Assembly: GCA_018985225.1 (NCBI GenBank)
Contig: JADGIF010000354.1
Coordinates: forward strand, 1-10,223
Direction: 5' to 3'
DNA from: Amoeboradix gromovi
Taxonomy: Eukaryota > Sanchytriomycota > Sanchytriomycetes > Sanchytriales > Sanchytriaceae
Length of the DNA: 10,223 nt
The notes beneath the pieces were generated by a model. That model worked only from the letters and a program-made list of their open reading frames with translations. It was not told the DNA's origin and searched no databases. The translations under genes were made by a program, and so were the position numbers. Positions 6,305 to 10,223 of this stretch are shown here, one piece after another. The stretch's first letter is position 1. The number at the start of each line of letters is the position of its first letter.

Positions 6305-6937
6305 ATGGGAGAAGAGACTACCAAAAGAAATATGGATTCAGATTCTTCAAAACTTCAGGACAACATTGAGGCTCTGATCAAAAGACTACAAGGGCCTCTA
6401 TTAAACGAGGAGGGTCTTCCCTTTGTTGACATTATTGAGCATGTAGACAGTGATGTTGAGGTTGAACACAATGATGACTCTGCAATATCGATTCGCAATT
6501 ACAACTTGAAACCTGAAAAAGCATTAAGCAAATCCGAAGAAAAAACTTCAGCTAAAACTCTTAAGTCTAAGGAAATACCTATTGTTTCAAGCATAAAAGA
6601 GAAATACATTAGCACCGATAGTGCCTTTCTGGAGTATCTTCAGAGGATTAAAGACGAGGAAGAGGATGAAATGGGTGTGGATGATTACCCTGAGTGGATT
6701 CAAAATAGTATATTTGGTGAGTATGACTCGCATGAGTCTGAATCAGAAAATGAGTTGGTGGCAGAAACTGAGAAACATCGTAATGTTGAGGTTTCCAGCA
6801 CTAAGGCCATAAAAAAAGTGCGCTTTGCAGAGAAAGATGAAGTTCTCGTATTTAACTCTCAAAAATCTCGGCAAGAACTTGGGCTGTCCAAATTCAAAGC
6901 AAAACGAATGGGGATTTTCGATGACGATGAAGAGTAA
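6305..6937 (+). CDS. Acidic protein resembling the C-terminal region of URI/Bud27
   Basis: A 210-residue acidic, low-complexity protein. URI (Bud27 in yeast) is an unconventional prefoldin that binds RNA polymerase subunit Rpb5. Its C-terminus ends in a short conserved SKFKAxR motif, and this protein ends LGLSKFKAKRMGIFDDDEE (193-210). It also has KKVRFAEKDEVLVF (170-183); KVRF fits the RVxF docking motif for protein phosphatase 1, and human URI is known to bind PP1-gamma. A helical N-terminal stretch (KLQDNIEALIKRLQGPLLNE, 16-35) precedes two acidic patches. No prefoldin domain is present, so either it was lost or this is another SKFKAxR protein. An in-frame TGA lies just upstream of the ATG, so the start is supported. 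It converges on Cdc23 with 22 nt between stops. Confidence 0.5.
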   Translation: MGEETTKRNMDSDSSKLQDNIEALIKRLQGPLLNEEGLPFVDIIEHVDSDVEVEHNDDSAISIRNYNLKPEKALSKSEEKTSAKTLKSKEIPIVSSIKEKYISTDSAFLEYLQRIKDEEEDEMGVDDYPEWIQNSIFGEYDSHESESENELVAETEKHRNVEVSSTKAIKKVRFAEKDEVLVFNSQKSRQELGLSKFKAKRMGIFDDDEE

Positions 6938-6941
6938 CCAT

Positions 6942-6947
6942 AATAAA
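6942..6947 (+). terminator. AATAAA polyadenylation signal for the URI-like gene
   Basis: It lies 4 nt after the TAA stop, within the 22-nt spacer to the convergent Cdc23 stop. The two mRNA 3' ends must overlap. Confidence 0.5.
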
Positions 6948-6959
6948 CTTTACTAATAT

Positions 6960-8588
6960 CTAGTTCAATCTTGGTGCTATTCTGCTGGGTGTGAAGTCCA
7001 TTGAGATTATTGATTTAAATGAGTTTACAGTGTTTTCAAAAGCCGATATTTCTGGCAAGCTAATCATGTCATTTCCCTCTATGTCGACTTTCCAAGTACT
7101 GTCTAATGATTCTTCCAGTATAGCTACTTCATTGGCATAAATTTCAATAGATGGATATTTCGAAAGCAAATTAAAGAACTGCCTGCCAATGTCCATGTTT
7201 TTTGTGTATATACATTGTTTAACAGAGAAGAAACAGTCTTCAATCCTCATGAACTCATGAGCTTTTTCATCTTGCAGTGCTTTTATAAAGTAAGTTAAAG
7301 CGTCTTGTCTGCGGCCAACATTTTTATACGCAATGCCCACAATGTTGGCGTGAATTGCAAAGTTGCTCAACTTGTGCGCCTTCAAAGCATATTTTAACAT
7401 TTCTTCGTAATGCTCAAGATATCCGTGATTTTCCGCTAGCGCGATAGTAAACCTAGCATCGAATGGCCTCAATTCCACCAGTAATGAATAAAATTGTATG
7501 GCCCGTGCATAAAATCCGGATTTCTCATTAAAATAGCCCAGCGCATATAGGACTCTGTAGTCGTTTTCTGATAATCTGTATGCGCTATAGTAGCATTCCA
7601 GAGCTTTGGATTTGTTCTCCATACCGAAGTATTCAAACCCCATCAGCAGCCATGGTAACGGGTCTAGACTTTTCTTTGTTGTTGCAATTTGAAACATTTT
7701 TATACTTGAATGATGATTGTTCATCAAACTAAAGTGGTTTCCCATTACTATGTAATAGGTGTAGTCTCTTTTGTTCAATATTTTAATGTTTTCGACTAGA
7801 TTACTCGATTCGTGACTGTTTTGGTAAGTGAAATAAAAATGCGAAAATATGTCAGCAAAGTCAAGAAAAAACGAGGAAAACTTTACAGATTCAATTAGCT
7901 CATAAACGTTATCACTCTGATTCTGGTTTGCATGGAATGCTGCGTTAAGCGTCGCGATATAAGGGTTAGAATAGTTTGCTTTTACAAATGACTGTACCTG
8001 GCTATAAGGAATAAAAAACTGAAGCTTTGCGCCCATGAACAATAGAGACAGAGTTTTCATAAAGCAATCTAACCCTTTTGTGTATTTATAGAAGGCTTCG
8101 ATCGAAGGAACATTCAAAATAAACAGTTTCCAAATCAAAAAATTTCCTTTACCACAATGCCACACACAATTGGCTAACAAAGATAAAGCATCCTCATTTT
8201 CGTTGTTGGAAAATAAAATGATTGCTCTCAAATAGATTATAAAAGGGTCATCACTTGCATATTTCATTAATTCCTGAGATTGAGTCAGTAACTTGTCCAG
8301 CCAGACAGGCTGGCAAACTAAATTGTCCATGGTCATATTAATCAATAACAATGAATGAAGAGAGAAGAAATGTTCAAGACTATTGTTGCATGGCAACCTT
8401 AGAATTGCTTGGAATTTCTTTTGTACGAACAAGGACTGCTGCCGAGAATAGGAGACACAGCAACTAGACTTTATATCTCGGATAAATGTAGACATTATTC
8501 TTGCATCCTCAAATAAGCAACGCCTTGTTAATTCCTCAAAAATGAAAAGAGCTTCATCTAATGGTAGTGGTTTCAAAGACAGTTTCAT
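6960..8588 (-). CDS. CDC23: Anaphase-promoting complex subunit Cdc23/APC8 (TPR protein)
   Basis: 542 residues from the ATG at 8588. APC8 is one of the tetratricopeptide scaffold subunits of the APC/C ubiquitin ligase. Diagnostic stretches: ELTRRCLFEDARIM near the N-terminus, like the 'ER(G/C)LxxSAKW' start of the family; YYIVMGNHFSLMNNHHSSIK (about 278-297); PWLLMGFEYFGMENKSKALE then CYYSAYRL (312-339); DYRVLYALGYFNE (343-355); and ELRPFDARFTIALAE (372-386). Each fits the Cdc23 repeats (CCVIGNYYSL, AWTLMGHEYVEMKN, DYRAWYGLGQTYE, LRPNDSRMLVALGE). The end, TPSRIAPRLN, resembles the TPTRRVSPLN-type tail. An in-frame ATG at 8717 would add 43 residues, but these are hydrophobic and unlike the family, so I chose 8588. 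No intron is needed. Confidence 0.88.
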   Translation of the reverse strand: MKLSLKPLPLDEALFIFEELTRRCLFEDARIMSTFIRDIKSSCCVSYSRQQSLFVQKKFQAILRLPCNNSLEHFFSLHSLLLINMTMDNLVCQPVWLDKLLTQSQELMKYASDDPFIIYLRAIILFSNNENEDALSLLANCVWHCGKGNFLIWKLFILNVPSIEAFYKYTKGLDCFMKTLSLLFMGAKLQFFIPYSQVQSFVKANYSNPYIATLNAAFHANQNQSDNVYELIESVKFSSFFLDFADIFSHFYFTYQNSHESSNLVENIKILNKRDYTYYIVMGNHFSLMNNHHSSIKMFQIATTKKSLDPLPWLLMGFEYFGMENKSKALECYYSAYRLSENDYRVLYALGYFNEKSGFYARAIQFYSLLVELRPFDARFTIALAENHGYLEHYEEMLKYALKAHKLSNFAIHANIVGIAYKNVGRRQDALTYFIKALQDEKAHEFMRIEDCFFSVKQCIYTKNMDIGRQFFNLLSKYPSIEIYANEVAILEESLDSTWKVDIEGNDMISLPEISAFENTVNSFKSIISMDFTPSRIAPRLN

Positions 8589-9051
8589 GGGAATTAAAAT
8601 AAACTGGAAGTCAAGATGGACATACATGAAAGATGATATAGAATAGAAGATTAGTGCTAAACCTATGCTACGAAATGAACCAGACAATGAGTCATTACGC
8701 TGCCAATATCCTACCAAGTACCCGGTACTATATTATACTAACACACTCTAAACATATCGCTAACCTTGAACAACAGCGAACTTAACAACTTTGATTCCAT
8801 CTTGGGAGGTATAAGCTACGAATAAGAATATGATGATTAAGATAAGATATTAAGTTACAAAAGAAAAGGCTATTGCAATATCAAACAAGAAACACGGTAT
8901 TCATTTGATTAATCCTGAGTCTGAATAAAAGAAAAAGCTGGAACCTAGATAATGTGAGCAAAGATGATGAGACTTGTGCCACTTGTTCCTAGCTATATAT
9001 GCGCTCTCAGGAATTTGTTGGAAAACACGTCCCATGAGTACTATAAGAAAT
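8589..9051. other. Gap between Cdc23 and the Grc3-like gene
   Basis: About 460 nt that should hold the Cdc23 promoter. I see no tRNA, repeat or recognisable protein. Two short frames exist: MGRVFQQIPESAYI... on the - strand (9035-8901, 44 codons, starting 18 nt past the Grc3-like stop), and ALRNLLENTSHEYYKKFYWK on the + strand, which runs on antisense into the Grc3-like gene. Neither has family support. Confidence 0.5.
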
Positions 9052-9057
9052 TTTATT
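9052..9057 (-). terminator. AATAAA overlapping the stop codon of the Grc3-like gene
   Basis: On the - strand AATAAA contains the TAA stop codon (9055-9053) itself. Confidence 0.4.
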
Positions 9058-10024
9058 GGAAGTGCTTTCTAACTCTCAAAGGGTGTCCGCCAACACCAAT
9101 TAAAGGCTTGCTTATAACATACTTTGGCAATCCACAAATTTCACCTGTCATTGAATCAATTGCCTCCTTCCAGTCACTAAAGGACTGCGATTTGCAAACC
9201 TCTGCAGAGGATACAGCTGATAGCCTAAGAGTCGCATCATTTTCCATCTCATTTGGCAGTTGTGTAGGTTTAGTACTAGTTAGCACTAATAAACAATTGA
9301 ATTCGGTAGTTTGACCACAAATAGCAAGTTGTCTTTTCTCAAAGTCCACATGATGAATGAAGTTTATAGATTTAAAGTTTATGAACAAAGGATCACAAGT
9401 TGAGATATAAGTAGGATTATCAGCAGGCTCAGCATCTACTGTGCACAAGTAGCAAAAGCTCCCACTTAATATACGATTGAAATTTGCAGGCCTTTCTTGA
9501 AATGGGCAAGTTCCAAAAAATTTAACTGCTCCAAAGCTTACAATTGTAAATTTGTTCATTGACCTTTCAAATAACTCTGATATATGCTTACATCTCAAAT
9601 CTTTTTCAGCAGCCTCTGATAATTCGGCTGTAGCGAATTGTACATCAGAAATGTAATTTGAAACATCTATATTATCAAATAAAATGGCATTGCAGGGATA
9701 AGAATGAATATACTCGCAAATCTCCTTAATAATTTCGTAACCTAATCCCTTATAAAACGAGTTAGTTATGATATAAACTTTTTCATATTCTAGAGTTTCC
9801 GAAATCAGCGATTTGATTGCTTTCAGATAATAGAAAGGGTTGAATTTCATATCCCCATAAGGAATTGAGCGAATGACTTCTGCTCTATAGTCTTCATTTG
9901 ATTTCTTTACCAACTCAATTGTGGAATACCTATGATAACCCCCATTTATATAGTAAGTGTTTTTAGGAACAGACGGTAGTAAATTTTGAAATTTGCCGCC
10001 AATTAATATTGTAAACTGTGTCAT
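9053..10024 (-). CDS. Grc3/Clp1-family polynucleotide kinase-like protein, degenerate active site
   Basis: 323 residues from the ATG at 10024; the true protein probably starts further upstream. Grc3 is the 5'-OH polynucleotide kinase that works with Las1 in rRNA spacer (ITS2) processing in the nucleolus. Seen here: FTILIGGK (4-11), positioned like the strand and Gly-rich start of the P-loop (MVIGGKNSGKST in yeast), but it continues FQNLLPSV, so the GKS/T is missing; NPFYYLKAIKSLI (62-74), like the 'PxxYxxxIxxL' helix; ITNSFYKGLGYE (86-97), a worn version of 'INTxGWxKGxGxE'; and a C-terminal IGVGGHPLRVRKHF, like the GxGGxxWKVRRNxxR end of Grc3. Without a P-loop it should not bind ATP normally. 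An alternative is a diverged Clp1 homologue, or an unrelated protein with chance matches. Confidence 0.5.
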   Translation of the reverse strand: MTQFTILIGGKFQNLLPSVPKNTYYINGGYHRYSTIELVKKSNEDYRAEVIRSIPYGDMKFNPFYYLKAIKSLISETLEYEKVYIITNSFYKGLGYEIIKEICEYIHSYPCNAILFDNIDVSNYISDVQFATAELSEAAEKDLRCKHISELFERSMNKFTIVSFGAVKFFGTCPFQERPANFNRILSGSFCYLCTVDAEPADNPTYISTCDPLFINFKSINFIHHVDFEKRQLAICGQTTEFNCLLVLTSTKPTQLPNEMENDATLRLSAVSSAEVCKSQSFSDWKEAIDSMTGEICGLPKYVISKPLIGVGGHPLRVRKHFQ

Positions 10025-10052
10025 CCTTTTGTGGGGGCACCAAATATAAAAA

Positions 10053-10223
10053 CTAGACTAACTCGTTTTTAAAGGAGGTGCTCCATACGGAGGAAGTGCT
10101 ATCATTAATAAAAGATCTTCTATTATACCAATTTTCTTTCATTGATTGTATTCCTCTTTTTAAAATAAAACTAGAAGACCCTGCATCTCGTTCAAATAGA
10201 GGTCTTTGAGCATCTAAGCAAAA
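10053..10223 (-). CDS. Open frame entering from the right edge; possible N-terminal part of the Grc3-like gene
   Basis: 56 codons enter from the right edge and end at TAG (10055-10053). The peptide looks coding: LDAQRPLFERDAGSSSFILK, then RGIQSMKENWYNRRSFINDS, then VWSTSFKNELV. The next gene's ATG is 28 nt further on, in a frame offset by one. In Grc3 proteins a 'W...i..L' helix sits about 20-25 residues before the P-loop strand, which fits VWSTSFKNEL followed by FTILIGGK. Possible in-frame joins are GT at 10062 to AG at 10026 (37 nt, giving SFKNE-MTQFT), GT at 10058 to AG at 10016 (43 nt), or GT at 10084 to AG at 10054 (31 nt). None has a good branch site, so the join is not settled. It could instead be the end of a separate gene. 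Confidence 0.5.
   Translation of the reverse strand, partial: FCLDAQRPLFERDAGSSSFILKRGIQSMKENWYNRRSFINDSTSSVWSTSFKNELV

Noticed and set aside
8901-9035. 44-codon ORF on the - strand just after the Grc3-like stop
   Set aside because: Short, no recognisable motif, and likely 3' untranslated sequence.
8964-9314. 116-codon ORF on the + strand
   Set aside because: Mostly antisense to the Grc3-like gene. Its unique first 30 codons have no family support.

Overview
The window looks like nuclear DNA of a fungus. It is AT-rich and gene-dense, with short intergenic gaps and AATAAA signals at or just after most stop codons. The set of protein families is typical of fungi: eL19, a Vnx1-type vacuolar cation/H+ exchanger, an Nbp2/Skb5-type SH3 adaptor, an Irc6/AAGAB-type adaptin chaperone, the Cdc23/APC8 subunit of the anaphase-promoting complex, and a Grc3-like protein. 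eL19 reads [13 protein letters not shown] near its N-terminus rather than the [14 protein letters not shown] recall for Saccharomycotina, so a lineage outside budding yeasts is possible. I cannot place the organism more precisely.

Layout, left to right: the 3' end of an unidentified + strand gene (to 94); an Irc6/AAGAB-like gene (-, 173-670); a decayed IS607-type TnpA/TnpB (Fanzor-like) relic, R1 (+, about 745-1269); an Nbp2-like SH3 gene (+, 1381-2128); an unexplained gap with a second relic, R2, in the same orientation (about 2641-2989); the Vnx1-like transporter (-, 5133-3090); eL19 (-, 5821-5189); an unidentified 87-residue coiled-coil protein (+, 5898-6161); a protein resembling the C-terminus of URI/Bud27 (+, 6305-6937); Cdc23/APC8 (-, 8588-6960); a gap; and a Grc3-like gene (-, from the right edge to 9053).

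There are two main discoveries. First, two unrelated genes (Nbp2-like and Vnx1-like) are each broken by exactly 19 nt that begins GTA, ends TAG and contains a TTAAC branch-like motif. Removing the 19 nt restores a conserved protein in both cases. These look like ultra-short spliceosomal introns, well below the usual fungal size. Second, the intergenic regions on both sides of the Nbp2-like gene hold independently decayed, internally deleted copies of an IS607-family transposon. Each joins the MerR-type DNA-binding head of the serine recombinase TnpA to the zinc-ribbon/RuvC-III tail of a TnpB/Fanzor nuclease.

The host genes do not form one pathway. They are housekeeping genes for translation, ion homeostasis, vesicle-coat assembly, signalling, cell cycle and RNA processing, packed closely with shared promoters and 3' ends.
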